DNA of 64,000 bases from Bacteroides sp. Marseille-P3684 (GTDB taxonomy: Bacteria > Bacteroidota > Bacteroidia > Bacteroidales > Bacteroidaceae). The DNA lies in assembly GCF_900291465.1 (NCBI RefSeq), contig NZ_LT985808.1, positions 3,110,539 through 3,174,538 of the forward strand, read 5' to 3'. Numbering within the stretch: the stretch's first letter is position 1; each line of letters starts with the position of its first letter. Below, piece by piece: positions 29,437 to 39,501 of this stretch. A program made the translations under genes and the position numbers. The notes beneath the pieces were generated by a model, which saw only the letters and a program-made list of their open reading frames with translations, did no database searches and had not been told where the DNA came from.

Positions 29437-31584
29437 ATGAGAAAAGATTTCAAAAACATCGACATATACGCCGGCTTCCAACCGCAAGACGGCAAAGCTT
29501 GGCAAAAGGCTAACGGCATCGAGGCTAACTGGAAGACGCCCGAGCACATCGACGTGAAGCCTGTCTATACGAAAGAGGACCTCGAAGGCATGGAGCACCT
29601 GGACTATGCCGCCGGCATCCCGCCCTATCTGCGTGGTCCGTACTCCATGATGTACACCTTCCGCCCCTGGACCATCCGCCAGTATGCAGGATTCTCCACC
29701 GCTGAAGAGTCGAACGCCTTCTACCGCCGCAACCTTGCCTCGGGACAGAAGGGTCTGTCCGTAGCCTTCGACCTTCCGACACACCGCGGTTATGACCCGG
29801 ACAACGAACGTGTGGTAGGTGACGTGGGCAAGGCTGGTGTATCCATCTGCTCGCTGGAGAACATGAAGGTGCTCTTCAACGGAATCCCCTTGAACAAGAT
29901 GTCCGTCTCCATGACCATGAACGGAGCCGTGCTCCCCATCATGGCATTCTACATCAATGCCGGACTGGAACAGGGTGCCAAGCTGGAAGAGATGGCAGGT
30001 ACCATCCAGAACGACATCCTGAAGGAATTCATGGTGCGCAACACCTATATCTATCCACCTGCCTTCTCGATGAAGATTATCTCCGACATCTTCGAGTACA
30101 CCTCGCAGAAGATGCCGAAGTTCAACTCCATCTCCATCTCGGGCTACCACATGCAGGAAGCCGGAGCTACTGCCGACATCGAGCTTGCCTACACGCTTGC
30201 CGACGGACTGGAATACCTGCGTGCCGGTGTAGCTGCAGGCATCGACATCGACGCCTTTGCTCCGCGCCTCTCCTTCTTCTGGGCCATCGGCATGAACCAC
30301 TTCATGGAAATCGCCAAGATGCGTGCCGCCCGTATGTTGTGGGCAAAGATTGTGAAGCAGTTCAACCCGAAGAACCCGAAGTCACTCGCCCTGCGTACCC
30401 ACTCACAGACGTCCGGATGGTCGCTCACCGAGCAGGACCCGTTCAACAACGTGGGACGTACGTGTATCGAGGCGATGGCTGCTGCCCTGGGTCACACCCA
30501 GTCGCTCCACACCAATGCGCTTGACGAGGCCATTGCCCTGCCGACCGACTTCTCGGCACGTATTGCCCGCAACACGCAAATCTACATCCAGGAGGAGACC
30601 AACGTCTGCAAGAACGTCGACCCGTGGGGCGGTTCCTACTACGTGGAGGCACTGACCAACGAGATTGCCCACAAGGCTTGGGAACACATCCAGGAAATCG
30701 AACAGCTGGGCGGTATGGCAAAGGCCATCGAGACCGGTATCCCCAAGATGCGTATCGAAGAGGCTGCCGCACGCACCCAGGCACGCATCGACTCGGGTAC
30801 ACAGACGATTGTCGGCGTGAACAAGTACCGTCTGGACAAGGAGGCTCCCATCGACATCCTCGAAATCGACAATACTGCCGTACGTATGGAGCAGATCGAG
30901 AACCTGCGCATCCTCCGTGAAGGACGCAACCAGGCAGATGTCGACAAGGCACTGGCTGCCATCACTGAATGTGTGAGAACCGGCAAGGGCAACCTGCTCG
31001 AACTGGCTGTCGAGGCAGCACGTGTCCGCGCAACCTTGGGCGAGATTTCCGATGCCTGCGAGAAAGTGGTAGGACGTTATAAAGCAATCATCAGAACTAT
31101 ATCAGGCGTGTATTCATCAGAAAGCAAGAAAGACAAAGACTACGATCGTGCGTGTGAGCTCACCGAACGATTTGCAAAAGAAGAGGGTCGCCGTCCGCGT
31201 ATCATGATCGCCAAGATGGGTCAGGACGGACACGACCGCGGTGCGAAAGTGGTAGCTACGGGCTATGCCGACTGCGGCTTTGACGTCGACATGGGTCCGC
31301 TCTTCCAGACTCCGGCGGAAGCTGCCCGCGAGGCAGTGGAGAACGACGTGCATGTGCTCGGTGTGTCTTCCCTGGCAGCAGGTCACAAGACACTCGTCCC
31401 GCAAGTCATCGCCGAACTGAAGAAGCTGGGCCGCGAAGACATCATCGTGATTGCCGGCGGTGTCATTCCTCCGCAAGACTATGACTTCCTCTACAAGGCC
31501 GGCGTATCCGCCATCTTCGGTCCGGGTACCTCGGTAGCCACTTCAGCTTGTGAAATCATGAAGCTGTTGCTGGATGAAGAATAA
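29437..31584 (+). CDS. mutB: Methylmalonyl-CoA mutase large subunit
   Basis: The 715-residue catalytic subunit. The N-terminal substrate barrel has [24 protein letters not shown], with the radical-handling Tyr/Arg block, and [22 protein letters not shown]. The C-terminal B12 domain carries GQDGHDRG with cobalt-ligand H599. Length and motifs are normal. It acts with MutA in the cytoplasm in the succinate-propionate route. A strong terminator follows, so the transcript is mutA-mutB only; the epimerase and decarboxylase are not in this window. Confidence 0.97.
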   Translation: MRKDFKNIDIYAGFQPQDGKAWQKANGIEANWKTPEHIDVKPVYTKEDLEGMEHLDYAAGIPPYLRGPYSMMYTFRPWTIRQYAGFSTAEESNAFYRRNLASGQKGLSVAFDLPTHRGYDPDNERVVGDVGKAGVSICSLENMKVLFNGIPLNKMSVSMTMNGAVLPIMAFYINAGLEQGAKLEEMAGTIQNDILKEFMVRNTYIYPPAFSMKIISDIFEYTSQKMPKFNSISISGYHMQEAGATADIELAYTLADGLEYLRAGVAAGIDIDAFAPRLSFFWAIGMNHFMEIAKMRAARMLWAKIVKQFNPKNPKSLALRTHSQTSGWSLTEQDPFNNVGRTCIEAMAAALGHTQSLHTNALDEAIALPTDFSARIARNTQIYIQEETNVCKNVDPWGGSYYVEALTNEIAHKAWEHIQEIEQLGGMAKAIETGIPKMRIEEAAARTQARIDSGTQTIVGVNKYRLDKEAPIDILEIDNTAVRMEQIENLRILREGRNQADVDKALAAITECVRTGKGNLLELAVEAARVRATLGEISDACEKVVGRYKAIIRTISGVYSSESKKDKDYDRACELTERFAKEEGRRPRIMIAKMGQDGHDRGAKVVATGYADCGFDVDMGPLFQTPAEAAREAVENDVHVLGVSSLAAGHKTLVPQVIAELKKLGREDIIVIAGGVIPPQDYDFLYKAGVSAIFGPGTSVATSACEIMKLLLDEE

Positions 31585-31628
31585 TCGGGAAACAGGACCT
31601 TTCGTTTCCTGAACCGTATACAGAGCAG

Positions 31629-31670
31629 GGACGCAGCACGCTTATTCCGGTGCTGCGTCCTTCTTTTTTA
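31629..31670 (+). terminator. Terminator after mutB
   Basis: A perfect 11-bp stem, GGACGCAGCAC (31629-31639) with its complement (31650-31660), then TTCTTTTTTA. Confidence 0.9.
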
Positions 31671-31733
31671 TGTTTGGCAGCAGAAACAGTCTTTTTCCTG
31701 ACGGGAGAAGGGATGTGCTACGACCAGATTCCT

Positions 31734-31741
31734 TACCTTTG
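31734..31741 (+). promoter_or_regulatory. -7 element upstream of TonB-like gene
   Basis: TACCTTTG, 23 bp before the ATG at 31765. Confidence 0.5.
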
Positions 31742-31764
31742 AGGCAACCATTCCGCTTAGAGTC

Positions 31765-32580
31765 ATGAAAAAGACAGACGTCTCCTCCCGACTGCTCCGT
31801 CTCCTGACGGGGATTGTCCTCACACTAGCTTTCCACAGTATCTCTGCCCAAGAGGTTCCGGACTTCCTCCGCCCCTCCTATCCCGGCGGCGACACAGCCT
31901 TCTGCCGGCATCTCATGGACAAGTTCCGGATTCCTGCCCGCATGCTCACCAGGGCAGTCACAGGCACGACCCGATTCCGGTTTGTCGTTTCTCCCAAAGG
32001 ACACCTCAGCCGCATCCACATCATCAACTCCCTGCACCCGAAATGTGACATGGAACTGGGAAAAGCCATCGCCTCGACACAACCCTGGAGCCGTCCGCAG
32101 GCACAGACCGACACCCTGAGCTGCATCTTCGAAGGCTCGGCTACCATCGTAGCCTCACCGGACCTCCGCATCAAGTCTGTACACATCCACCCGCTCCGCA
32201 GGGCAGCCATCGCCTATACGGAAGCAGGCAGACGGACTGACTCCCTCCGGCTGTACCGTACCCTGATGGTAGAGAAGATGCCACAATTCCCTGTCGGAGG
32301 GGAAGAGAGCTTCCTCGCCATGCAACGATACATCGACGAAAGCCTATACTTCCCCCTGACAGCGATTTTCAACTGTGTTTCGGGACGCACCATCGTCAAC
32401 TTCATCGTCGATGCAGAGGGATTCATCCTGTATCCACACATTGCCAAAGGCTTTGACAAAGTCTGCGATGCCGAAGCCATACGGATTGTACGATTCATGC
32501 CACGCTGGATTCCCGGCGAAGAAGACGGAGCGAAGGTTCCGGTCATGTATACCATCCCGGTGAACTTCTGCCTTCCGTGA
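31765..32580 (+). CDS. Secreted protein with TonB C-terminal-like domain
   Basis: A 271-residue protein with an N-terminal signal sequence (about 1-28, ending ISAQE). The last ~100 residues resemble the TonB C-terminal domain of Bacteroidetes, with FPVGGEESFLAMQRYIDESLYFP, TIVNFIVDAEGFI and the closing VPVMYTIPVNF. The middle (about 60-130) resembles a second, weaker copy (FRFVVSPKGHLSRIHIINSL). It lacks the cytoplasmic anchor and Pro-rich linker of true TonB, so it may be a periplasmic protein that contacts receptors rather than an energy transducer. It stands alone, upstream of the ECF sigma gene. Confidence 0.7.
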   Translation: MKKTDVSSRLLRLLTGIVLTLAFHSISAQEVPDFLRPSYPGGDTAFCRHLMDKFRIPARMLTRAVTGTTRFRFVVSPKGHLSRIHIINSLHPKCDMELGKAIASTQPWSRPQAQTDTLSCIFEGSATIVASPDLRIKSVHIHPLRRAAIAYTEAGRRTDSLRLYRTLMVEKMPQFPVGGEESFLAMQRYIDESLYFPLTAIFNCVSGRTIVNFIVDAEGFILYPHIAKGFDKVCDAEAIRIVRFMPRWIPGEEDGAKVPVMYTIPVNFCLP

Positions 32581-32633
32581 CATCCAAAGAAAGAAATGGA
32601 CAGACAGTATTATCGTTTATTCCGATTTTTCTA

Positions 32634-32641
32634 TACCTTTG
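32634..32641 (+). promoter_or_regulatory. -7 element of ECF sigma gene
   Basis: TACCTTTG, 55 bp before the sigma factor start; no clear -33. Confidence 0.5.
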
Positions 32642-32696
32642 CAACCGTTCCCGACGAATCACCCGCACCGGGAACCGTGTAAAAGTATAGACATTA

Positions 32697-33257
32697 ATGA
32701 GTTTGAGAGAGGACATATTCCTGCAAGGCATCAACCGGCAAGAAGTTCCGGCATACCGTGAACTGTACAGTGATTACTACCGTTCGCTGGTGATGTATGC
32801 GCTCCATTTTGTGACACGGCAAGATGTGGCGGAGGATATTGTGCAGGAGCTTTTCGTGACAATGTGGAACAAGCAGATGGTGTTCCTCTCCTATCCTTCC
32901 TTCAAGACTTATCTTTACACTTCCGTACGCAATGCCGCCTTTGACTACCTGAAGCATCAGGACATCAAGCAACGTTACGCCGAACAATGGGCAGCCCTGC
33001 ATGAAGAGGAACGGCGTGCCACAGCCGCCTTCGACGAAGAAGTCTACCGCCAACTTTACAAGGCCATCGACCGGCTGGCACCCAAGTGCCGCGAAATCTT
33101 CCTCATGGCGATGGACGGCAAGCGCAACGAGGAAATCGCCGAAACGCTCCACATCGCCATCGAGACCGTCAAGACCCAGAAGAAACGTGCCATCAAGCAA
33201 CTGCGTGAACAGACCGCCCTGTCCGTCTGGATGCTCCTGTTCCTGCTGAAGGGATGA
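32697..33257 (+). CDS. ECF RNA polymerase sigma factor (FecI-like)
   Basis: A 186-residue ECF sigma factor of the Bacteroidetes type. Region 2 has YYRSLVMYALHFVTRQDVAEDIVQELFVTMW and region 4 LAPKCREIFLMAMDGKRNEEIAETLHIAIETVKTQ. It is followed by a FecR anti-sigma gene and a SusC/SusD pair, the usual trans-envelope signalling arrangement in which ligand import releases the sigma factor. 216 bp separate it from fecR, and that gap holds an inverted repeat and a candidate sigma-dependent promoter. Confidence 0.93.
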   Translation: MSLREDIFLQGINRQEVPAYRELYSDYYRSLVMYALHFVTRQDVAEDIVQELFVTMWNKQMVFLSYPSFKTYLYTSVRNAAFDYLKHQDIKQRYAEQWAALHEEERRATAAFDEEVYRQLYKAIDRLAPKCREIFLMAMDGKRNEEIAETLHIAIETVKTQKKRAIKQLREQTALSVWMLLFLLKG

Positions 33258-33288
33258 GAGCCGCTCATCTATCCGCCACTTGGATCGC

Positions 33289-33329
33289 ATCTAACCGCCA
33301 CATAGACCGCATCTATACGGCGGTTAGAT
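33289..33329. repeat. Inverted repeat between sigma and fecR genes
   Basis: Perfect 11-base arms ATCTAACCGCC (33289-33299) and GGCGGTTAGAT (33319-33329) around a 19-base loop. It may end the sigma transcript or bind a regulator; there is no long T-tract. Confidence 0.6.
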
Positions 33330-33414
33330 ACGGTCTGTTCCGGGACCTCTGACGGCGTATCCAGTTCCCCGACTCCCATTTCTTAACTTTTCCATAAAAA
33401 TATTCAGAAGTGTT

Positions 33415-33444
33415 GTACCCCTTTTCGGCGTCTGAATCGTCTTA
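33415..33444 (+). promoter_or_regulatory. Candidate ECF-dependent promoter of fecR-susCD operon
   Basis: GTACCCC (33415-33421) and CGTCTTA (33438-33444), spaced 16 bases and preceded by an A/T tract. This differs from the housekeeping promoter and resembles, from memory, the sequences found before fecR genes in Bacteroides. It fits control by the sigma factor encoded just upstream. Confidence 0.45.
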
Positions 33445-33473
33445 GCTATACCAACCAAGTTAAAAAGCATCCC

Positions 33474-34640
33474 ATGAAACAACCGGACATGGAGAAACTG
33501 ATAGCCGAAGAGTTACTGGGCAAGGCACTCAATGACGAGGAGCGCCGCCAGCTGGAGGATTGGCTGAATGCCGACCCTGCCAACCGGGAACAGTATGCCC
33601 GCATCTGTGCGGGACGTTTCTCCGCCACACGCTATGATACCTACCGGCAGCTCGATGCTGACAAAGCCTTCCGGGGATTCCTGAAGAAGACACGACGCAC
33701 CTCCCGCCTGAAGACAACCATGTGGGCGGTGGCTGCCTGCCTCATCCCGCTGTTCCTCATCGGGAGCACCATCTGGCTGAGCTTCCGCCAGCAACCTTCC
33801 ACCCAACCGGTCGCCGCCATTGCTCCAGGAACCACGCATGCCGTCCTGCAAACGGCAGAAGGCGATTCCGTAGTGCTCGACAAAGCCATGCTGGCACAGG
33901 CTGTCGTTCCGCTGGGCAACGGTGTCCTGCACACGACCCCGCAAGGCATCGTCATGCCGCAAGCCGACGACACGGACGCATCCCCGGCAGCCAACGGGAC
34001 AACTCCACAGAACATCCTCCGCACTGCCGACAACGGCGAATTCCTCATCACCCTGGAAGACGGGACGACCGTCCACCTGAACTACAACACCACCTTACGC
34101 TATCCGGAGCGCTTCGCTGCAGAAGAGCGCATGGTCTACCTGGAGGGAGAAGCCTACTTCGAAGTGGCACCCGACGCACAACGCCCCTTCAAGGTGATGA
34201 CGCGCGACGTGACCATCCGCCAGTACGGCACTTCCTTCAATGTGAACACCTTCTCGAAGCGTTACACCGACGTGGTGCTGGTCGAGGGCAGCATCAGCGT
34301 ACTCACCGGAGACGAGGAATACCGTCTGCGACCCAACGAACGGATGCGGCTGGACAAGACCTCCGCACGGCTATCCATCCGTCCGGTGGACGTGAAGCCC
34401 TACATCGCCTGGCACGAGGGACGCTTCATCTTCGACAACGAGAGCCTGGGCGACATCATGGAGACCCTCTCCCACTGGTACGGGGTCGATGTCGTGTTTG
34501 ACGAACCCACCCTGCGCTACCTCCACTTCACAGGCAACATGAGCCGGTATGACAGCCTCACGCCCTTGCTGCGCTCCATCTGCCAGACCGTGGGACTGCG
34601 CATCGTCATCAAGAACCGCACAATCTACATCTATCAATAA
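33474..34640 (+). CDS. FecR-family anti-sigma factor
   Basis: A 388-residue inner-membrane anti-sigma regulator. Cytoplasmic part about 1-85, one TM helix about 86-104 (WAVAACLIPLFLIGSTIWL), then the periplasmic FecR domain with FLITLEDGTTVHLNYNTTLRYPERF and VYLEGEAYFEVA, and the C-terminal DUF4974 domain that receives the receptor's N-terminal signal. It controls the upstream sigma factor. The next gene, a receptor with an STN domain, starts 18 bp downstream and is the expected partner. Confidence 0.93.
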   Translation: MKQPDMEKLIAEELLGKALNDEERRQLEDWLNADPANREQYARICAGRFSATRYDTYRQLDADKAFRGFLKKTRRTSRLKTTMWAVAACLIPLFLIGSTIWLSFRQQPSTQPVAAIAPGTTHAVLQTAEGDSVVLDKAMLAQAVVPLGNGVLHTTPQGIVMPQADDTDASPAANGTTPQNILRTADNGEFLITLEDGTTVHLNYNTTLRYPERFAAEERMVYLEGEAYFEVAPDAQRPFKVMTRDVTIRQYGTSFNVNTFSKRYTDVVLVEGSISVLTGDEEYRLRPNERMRLDKTSARLSIRPVDVKPYIAWHEGRFIFDNESLGDIMETLSHWYGVDVVFDEPTLRYLHFTGNMSRYDSLTPLLRSICQTVGLRIVIKNRTIYIYQ

Positions 34641-34658
34641 CTTTAAAGTATCAACATC

Positions 34659-37600
34659 ATGAGAAAGAGAAAAATCATCATGCTCCTGCTCATCGGCTGG
34701 CTGGTGCCCTTCCTCGCGTTCGCACAGGCGGACAGCAAGAGGGTGACGCTCCGACTGCAAAATGCAACCGTGAAAGTCTTCTTCGATGCACTGCACGAAC
34801 AGACGGGCCTGAACTTTGTCTACAACAACGAACAGGCAAAGGAACTTCCGCCCATCACCCTCAACGTGAAAGACGCCAAGGTGAGCGAGGTGCTCGACCA
34901 GGTGCTGGGCTCCACCGCCTTCGGCTACAGCATCGAGAACAACACCGTGACTCTCTACAAGGGCAATGCCCGTCAGGGAGAGGTCAAGACGGTCAAGGGA
35001 CGTGTGGTCGACGGGAACGGCGACCCGCTGCCGGGTGTGAACATCTCCATCGAGGGCACCAAGCAGGGATGCACCACGAACTTCAACGGTGAGTATACGC
35101 TGAAGGTGCCTGCACAGTGCCGGCTGGTGGCATCGTTCATCGGTATGGAGACACAGACACTCGCCTACAACGGGCAGTCACAGCTCAACATCACCATGAC
35201 CGAAGACTCCAACGTCATCAGCGAAGTGGTGGTCGACGGTTACTTCACCCGTAAGACCGAAGGTTTCGCCGGTGCCGTAACGACCATCAAGAAGGAGGAC
35301 CTGCAGAAAGTACATACGGGCAACATCTTCACCACGCTGAGTGCCCTTGATGCCGGCTTCAAGATTACGGAGAACAACCTCGCCGGTTCGAACCCGAACG
35401 CCCTGCCCGACTTCACCATCCGCGGACGCGGCTCGTTCCAGGAGGGCTCGTCGGCTCCGCTCTTCATACTCGACGGTTTCGAGACCACCGCACAGAAGGT
35501 CTACGATATGGACGTCAACCGCATCGAGAGCATCACCATCCTGAAGGATGCTTCCGCAACCATCCTCTACGGTTCGCGTGCCGCCAACGGTGTGGTAGTC
35601 ATCGAGACGGTGAAGCCGAAGCCGGGTCAACTGCGCGTGACCTACGACTTCAAGCCGACAGTCGCCATCGCCGACCTGACGGACTATGACCTGATGAATG
35701 CCAGCGAGAAGCTGGAGTACGAACGCCTCGCCGGACTCTATGACCCGGTGGAAGGTGACCTGTTGACGACCTACAACCGTCAGCAGAAGTACTACAACAA
35801 GTACAAGAACGTACTCGAAGGTGTCGACACGGACTGGCTTGCCCAACCGGTGACCAACTCCTTCAGCCAGACACACTCCATCCTCGTGGAAGGTGGTGCC
35901 GAGAACGTCATCTACAGCATCGACGGATACTTCGACAAGAACAAGGGTGTCATGAAGAAGTCGGGCCGTGACCGCTATGGCCTGGGCTTCAGCCTGCAAT
36001 ACCGCATCAAGGACAAGATTATCATCCGCAACTATGCGAGCTACTCGAACACACACGCTTATGACTCACCCTACGGGGAATTCAGCACGTATGCCCAAGC
36101 CAATCCCTACGAACGGCCCTGGGCATCCAACGGCGAACTCGCCCCGACACTGACCGACGGAAGTCCCAACCCACTCTACGAGGCAAACCTGCCCAACCGC
36201 AGCAACAACGACACGGAATACTTCGCCGACGAACTGAGCGCCGACTGGATTATCGGTAACGGATGGCGCCTCATCGGACAGTTCCGCATCGAGAAGGGCA
36301 ACACCGCGTCAGACTACTACCGCTCACCGCTGTCGTCGGAGTTCCTGACGACGGAACGCGACCCGAACGACTCGGAAGGACAGGTATGGGTTCCCGTGGA
36401 CATCAACGAACGCGGACAGCTCGTCCTGGGCAACGGCGAATACCTGAACTACAGCGGCAAACTCACCGTGAACTACAACAAGCAACTGGACAAGCACATG
36501 CTCTTCTTCGGCGGTGGCGCTGAAATCAACCAGCAGGAGTCCAGCTCCCACTCGTTCACTGCCACGGGATTTGCCGACGACCGCTACTCGGACCCCGCCT
36601 TTGCCATCCAGTATCTCGACAACGGACGTCCGGGCAGCAGCGAGAGCACCGTCCGCTCCATGGGCTTCCTTGCCAACTTCAACTACATCTATGACGACCG
36701 TTACTTCCTCGACCTCTCCGGCCGTTACGACGGTTCATCCCAGTTCGGTGCCGACCGTCGCTGGGCTCCCTTCTGGAGTGTCGGCGGTGGATGGAACGTT
36801 CACGAAGAGCACTTCTGGTCGGCCGGCTCCGTGCTCGACCTGCTGAAGATACGTGCTTCCTACGGTGTGACCGGTAACCAGGAGTTCTCCGCCTACCAGG
36901 CACAGACGATGTACCAGTATCAGACTGGCCGTCTGTACAACTCTTCCGTTCCCGCCACACTTATGGGCTATGGCAACCCCGACCTGAAATGGCAGAACCA
37001 GTACAGCACCAACATCGGTCTTGACCTCGGTCTGTGGAAGAACCGCCTGTCACTGACCTTCAACTACTACTGGAAGCGTACCGACGGCATGCTGACCACC
37101 ATCACCGTGGCTCCGTCACTGGGCTTCCCCCAGAACTCGTTCACCAGCAACCTGGGCGAAATCTCCAACCGCGGTTGGGAAGTCAACCTGGGTGCGTCCA
37201 TCCTGCGCGACCCCGCCAACGACCTCGAATGGCGTGTCAACATACAGGCAACACAGAACAAGAACAAGCTGACCAAAATCAACAACCAGTTGCGTGGTCT
37301 GAACGACCAGAACAACCAGAACGACAAGATTCCCGGCGCCGTGTATGAGGAAGGCGAGTCGCTGAGCGCCATCAAGGCTGTGCCGTCGCTCGGCATCGAC
37401 CCCGCCACAGGACAGGAAATCTATGTCAAGAAGGACGGCAGCCTCACCTATGAGTGGGATGCAGCCGACAAGGTGCTCTGCGGCGACACCGAGCCGAAAG
37501 TCTATGGCAACATCTCGACCAACCTCTACTGGAAGGGCTGGAACCTGAACGCCATCTTCCAGTACAGCGTGGGAGGCGACACCTACAACTCCACCCTCGC

Positions 37601-37943
37601 CCAGCGTGTGGAAGGTGCCAACCCGACGTACAATGCCGACCGCCGCGTGCTGAATGACCGCTGGACCACACCGGGACAACACGCCCTCTACCGCAACATC
37701 CGGGACTACGAGCAGAACTACATCTCCACCCGCTTCGTTCAGCGCGACAACTACCTGGAGTTCAGTTCACTCTCCTTGTCGTATGACTTCCCGAAGGCAT
37801 GGATTAATCCCTACAAGATCAGCACCCTGCGTCTGTCCTTCTATGCCAACGACCTGTTCCACCTGTCCACAGTCAAGCAGGAGCGCGGTCTGGACTACCC
37901 GTTTGCCCGCAGCTTCGTCTTTGGCTTGAACTTCAGTATTTAA
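34659..37943 (+). CDS. SusC-like TonB-dependent receptor with STN signalling domain
   Basis: A 1094-residue outer-membrane receptor. Order: signal peptide (1-23, ending AFAQA), STN/secretin domain (about 27-105, LQNATVKVFFDALHEQTGL) that contacts FecR, carboxypeptidase-regulatory-like beta domain (about 113-195, GRVVDGNGDPLPGVNISIEG), plug (about 200-320, with SGSRAANGVVVIET-like motif as YGSRAANGVVVIET) and a 22-strand barrel ending NFSI. It forms the import complex with the SusD-like lipoprotein encoded 17 bp downstream. No glycosidase is nearby, so the ligand is not deducible; peptides, a host glycan or a metal complex are possible. Confidence 0.95.
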   Translation: MRKRKIIMLLLIGWLVPFLAFAQADSKRVTLRLQNATVKVFFDALHEQTGLNFVYNNEQAKELPPITLNVKDAKVSEVLDQVLGSTAFGYSIENNTVTLYKGNARQGEVKTVKGRVVDGNGDPLPGVNISIEGTKQGCTTNFNGEYTLKVPAQCRLVASFIGMETQTLAYNGQSQLNITMTEDSNVISEVVVDGYFTRKTEGFAGAVTTIKKEDLQKVHTGNIFTTLSALDAGFKITENNLAGSNPNALPDFTIRGRGSFQEGSSAPLFILDGFETTAQKVYDMDVNRIESITILKDASATILYGSRAANGVVVIETVKPKPGQLRVTYDFKPTVAIADLTDYDLMNASEKLEYERLAGLYDPVEGDLLTTYNRQQKYYNKYKNVLEGVDTDWLAQPVTNSFSQTHSILVEGGAENVIYSIDGYFDKNKGVMKKSGRDRYGLGFSLQYRIKDKIIIRNYASYSNTHAYDSPYGEFSTYAQANPYERPWASNGELAPTLTDGSPNPLYEANLPNRSNNDTEYFADELSADWIIGNGWRLIGQFRIEKGNTASDYYRSPLSSEFLTTERDPNDSEGQVWVPVDINERGQLVLGNGEYLNYSGKLTVNYNKQLDKHMLFFGGGAEINQQESSSHSFTATGFADDRYSDPAFAIQYLDNGRPGSSESTVRSMGFLANFNYIYDDRYFLDLSGRYDGSSQFGADRRWAPFWSVGGGWNVHEEHFWSAGSVLDLLKIRASYGVTGNQEFSAYQAQTMYQYQTGRLYNSSVPATLMGYGNPDLKWQNQYSTNIGLDLGLWKNRLSLTFNYYWKRTDGMLTTITVAPSLGFPQNSFTSNLGEISNRGWEVNLGASILRDPANDLEWRVNIQATQNKNKLTKINNQLRGLNDQNNQNDKIPGAVYEEGESLSAIKAVPSLGIDPATGQEIYVKKDGSLTYEWDAADKVLCGDTEPKVYGNISTNLYWKGWNLNAIFQYSVGGDTYNSTLAQRVEGANPTYNADRRVLNDRWTTPGQHALYRNIRDYEQNYISTRFVQRDNYLEFSSLSLSYDFPKAWINPYKISTLRLSFYANDLFHLSTVKQERGLDYPFARSFVFGLNFSI

Positions 37944-37960
37944 CCACGTAACAAGACACA

Positions 37961-39481
37961 ATGAACATGAAAAAGTTATTATCCATACTCTCCATAGCCT
38001 GCCTGACACTGTTCCCTTCCTGCAATGATTGGCTGGACGTCACCCCGCAAGGACAGGTCGAAGCAGAAGAACTCTATGAAACGACCCAGGGCTGCAACTC
38101 CGTGGTGACCGGCATCTACCACACCCTGTCCAGCTCCAGCCTGTTCGGACAGAACCTTTCCTACGGCCTGATTGACATCATGGCACAGTACTGGGACTTC
38201 TCCACCAACACGTCGCACATCTACTATCCGGCAACGCAGTTCGACTACGACGATACCAACGTGGACGGCCAAATCACCACCATGTGGCAGCAGCTCTACT
38301 ATGCCATCACGCAGTGCAACGCCTTCATCTACTACTCCGACCCGTACAAGGAGAACATCAAGCACTATGACCTCCTGCTGGGCGAAGTCTACGGCTTGCG
38401 CGCTCTGGCCCACATGACCCTGTTCGAGCTTTACGGACCGGTCATCCACTCGACAGCAGACCTGCAGAAGTCTGCCATCGCCTACCGCACGGAGTACAAC
38501 AACGTGAGCAAGAACTTCGACACGGGTGAAGTGGTCCTGCAAAAGGCCGCCGAAGACCTCAACCGCGCCATCGAACTGTTCGCCGAGGACCCCATCCGTG
38601 ACCCCGAGAACAGCCGCCGGGCAGACCTGAACACCTCCGTACTTGACTATGAAGACGTCCTGAACTTCCGCGGGGCACGCATGAACTACTTCTGCGCCCT
38701 CGGACTGATGGCACGTCTGGAGATGCTCCGCAAGAACCCGACTGCTGCCTATACCTACGCCACCCGCGTCATCCAGGAGAGCGAAGGCATCCTCTCGCTC
38801 ATCGATACCAACAACATCGCCAACAACACCAACATGAGCGACTGGAACTTCAGTACGGAAATCCTCGGCTCGTTCTACACGAACAACCTCTATGACCTGA
38901 CCGACGACTTCTTCCAGATGGGCGAGAATGCCGGTAATACCAACAACGTCATCTTCATCGACAACAACCGGGTCGAGGCACTCACCAACTATGTCTACGG
39001 ACGTACCCCCGACGGAAGCGGACAGGACATCCGTCTCTTCTGGTTCCAGGGCAACCAGGAAACCGGCCGTAACGATTTCATGAAGCTCAAGGAGTCGCCC
39101 GTGCTGACCACCATCGACCCCTATGCCTATTACCCCGAGGTGCCCATCATGCGGCTTTCGGAGATTTACTACATCGCTTGCGAAGCACAGATTGGCGTCA
39201 ACAACACCCTCGCGCTGGAATACCTGAACGACCTGCGCAGCACACGCCGTCTGGACGCACTGACCGGACCGTATGACGACGCCACACTGCTGGAATACCT
39301 CGTCCGCGAAGCACGCAAGGACTTCATCGGCGAGGGACGCATGTTCTTCATGTACAAACGGCTCTTCTACGACATCTACACCGTGCGTGGCCTGACCGTT
39401 CCTGCCACTGACGCCATCTACGTGCTCCCCATCCCCGATGAGGAATATGAATACACCGGGCAACAGAAACCCGCCAACTAA
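37961..39481 (+). CDS. SusD/RagB-like surface lipoprotein
   Basis: A 506-residue lipoprotein with lipobox near FPSC (Cys23) and the family opening CNDWLDVTPQGQVEAEELY. The helical TPR-like core has LLGEVYGLRALAHMTLFELYG, and the C-terminal half ends with a typical RRLDALTG...VREARKDFIGEGRMFF block. It is the lid of the SusCD complex and binds the ligand outside the cell. The gene is third in the fecR-susC-susD-lipoprotein operon. Confidence 0.94.
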   Translation: MNMKKLLSILSIACLTLFPSCNDWLDVTPQGQVEAEELYETTQGCNSVVTGIYHTLSSSSLFGQNLSYGLIDIMAQYWDFSTNTSHIYYPATQFDYDDTNVDGQITTMWQQLYYAITQCNAFIYYSDPYKENIKHYDLLLGEVYGLRALAHMTLFELYGPVIHSTADLQKSAIAYRTEYNNVSKNFDTGEVVLQKAAEDLNRAIELFAEDPIRDPENSRRADLNTSVLDYEDVLNFRGARMNYFCALGLMARLEMLRKNPTAAYTYATRVIQESEGILSLIDTNNIANNTNMSDWNFSTEILGSFYTNNLYDLTDDFFQMGENAGNTNNVIFIDNNRVEALTNYVYGRTPDGSGQDIRLFWFQGNQETGRNDFMKLKESPVLTTIDPYAYYPEVPIMRLSEIYYIACEAQIGVNNTLALEYLNDLRSTRRLDALTGPYDDATLLEYLVREARKDFIGEGRMFFMYKRLFYDIYTVRGLTVPATDAIYVLPIPDEEYEYTGQQKPAN

Positions 39482-39501
39482 CTTCCTAACATGACAAGAT
39501 T

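Noticed and set aside
37979-39463. 494-codon minus-strand frame
   Set aside because: Shadow of susD; no recognisable protein features.
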